From Synchiropus splendidus (lineage: Eukaryota > Chordata > Actinopteri > Syngnathiformes > Callionymidae): DNA of 64,000 nucleotides. The position numbers were made by a program, and so were the translations under genes. Below the pieces are notes generated by a model, which was not told the DNA's origin, made no database searches, and saw only the letters and a program-made list of their open reading frames with translations. Shown here in pieces: positions 62,901 through 64,000 of the stretch. The DNA is taken from contig NC_071334.1 in assembly GCF_027744825.2 (NCBI RefSeq), positions 57,886,937-57,950,936 of the forward strand, in the 5' to 3' direction. The stretch's first letter is position 1. Each line of letters starts with the position of its first letter.

Positions 62901-64000
62901 CCAGTGTATACTATATAAGCTCAGTGTGAGTCTAGACTGCAGTGGTTGTTAAAGGGGGTGAGGGGTGAACATGGCAACGTGGCATTCTTTGCAGAGGTGT
63001 GCATGTCACCAAGTCATGCATCTTTCCCACCAGTATAGTCAAGCAAACTCCCCAAGGCCTAAACTGAGAGTAAATTCGAAGATTGGTTTGTATTACAAAC
63101 ATGACTTAAATGGAAGTCAAACTTTTACTAGGAAAAGGGCATAGCTGAAGTTTATGCAAATCATTTCTAAACCATCTTATGAAAGTGGAAGTGGGTTGTT
63201 TTCTGGCAACACTCAAGGCGTGAGCAGAAGGTTGCACTTCAAAGCCATGTTTTAGCATTTTAAGATCACAACGACGCATCATGGGGCAAGTCTGTCGAGT
63301 GGAGACATCTACAATAACACCACAACATTGATTAAAATGGAAGGTTTTTCAAGGCCATTCATTGTCATATTTGGAGAGAGCCGATACTTCAGGCTAGCAT
63401 GTGACCAATAGATGCTCTCTCATTGACGGATATTTGCCTCACGGTATCCAGACTCATCGAGCCTTGGTAGCTGTCCGTCACATGACTTCACATGAGCTCA
63501 TATGAGTTCACTTTATTAAAAATGTTTTTTCAAAGCGAAAGAGAAAAACACCTGAACAGACTGCGAAGCTGCGATTTTGTTTTGCTATGATGAAAATAAT
63601 AAATTACACCCACATACACAGAGAATTCTGCCATTGTAATTTATTTTTCAGGATTTTCTTAAGTTACTTCTTTGACACTTTTTTACAGTACAACCAATAT
63701 CAAAAAGGACACCATCATTGCTGGCTAGCTTCATCTGTCACACATATATATTATAGATGAAAAGAGGTAGAAAAAGATTTGGCCTAAATTGGTTTCATCT
63801 GCTCTTCATAATTCATACAGAAATTTTGGTGTCACATTTGGCTGCAGCAGCTGGTTATTTCTCAGCGTGAATAACATCATCTATTGTTGGATAAAGGCGA
63901 CCGATAGAGTACACAAATGACTCACATCCACACGCACACACATACACAACAGACTGAAGCAGTGTGCATTCTGCGTTCAACATCTGGACTGCGTTTAGTC
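59976..64000. other. Upstream region of spin1
   Basis: No further coding exon is visible. Human SPIN1 has a non-coding first exon upstream, so the true promoter may lie here or beyond the window. The region is AT-rich overall and has a short GATGAT/GAAGAA microsatellite. Open frames up to about 100 codons (for example 60940-61245) show no recognisable domain. Confidence 0.5.
60725..60752. repeat. (GAT)n-(GAA)n compound microsatellite
   Basis: About five GAT units run directly into four GAA units. Confidence 0.85.

Overview
The window is vertebrate nuclear DNA, most likely from a ray-finned (teleost) fish. The genes are split by GT-AG introns, many only 60-80 bp long. There are fish-type LINE fragments and long microsatellites, and no bacterial-style operons. 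Five protein-coding genes can be read, all transcribed leftward on the minus strand. I rebuilt them by hand from splice motifs, reading-phase agreement and recall of vertebrate orthologues; no database search was possible.

Layout from left to right. (1) Positions 1-141 hold the first 47 codons of a Sosondowah-family ankyrin protein, best fit SOWAHB; the rest lies outside the window. (2) Positions 2301-35285 hold a complete shroom3: 25 coding exons, 5808 nt, 1935 residues, with an N-terminal PDZ domain, a central ASD1 region and a C-terminal ASD2. A possible alternative first exon at 16932-17092 would give a form without PDZ. Introns 1-3 (about 6-7 kb each) carry most of the repeats. (3) Positions 36969-41088 hold a seven-exon gene for a 712-residue protein with three tandem MADF (Myb/SANT-like) DNA-binding domains and a BESS-like tail. 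I know no vertebrate gene symbol for it, and its repeated all-phase-1 exon structure is the most unusual feature here. (4) Positions 43522-52112 hold mfsd14b (hiatl1), a 12-helix major facilitator protein of 508 residues in 12 exons. (5) Positions 57576-59975 hold spindlin (spin1), a 258-residue triple-Tudor histone reader in six coding exons, with a probable 3 kb 3' UTR on its left.

The gene products do not form one pathway. Shroom3 acts on apical actomyosin, the MADF protein is a putative chromatin or transcription factor, Mfsd14b is a membrane transporter and spindlin reads histone marks. The order is informative as synteny. SHROOM3 and SOWAHB are neighbours on human 4q21, while MFSD14B and SPIN1 both lie on human 9q21-22, so the window spans a junction between two ancestral blocks with the MADF gene at the join.

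The remaining DNA is intron, UTR and spacer. It contains an L2-like LINE tail, an RTE-like LINE tail inside a spin1 intron, a foldback (MITE-like) element, dispersed CCTAACC-type repeats and several microsatellites. I saw no tRNA, rRNA, CRISPR or viral gene.
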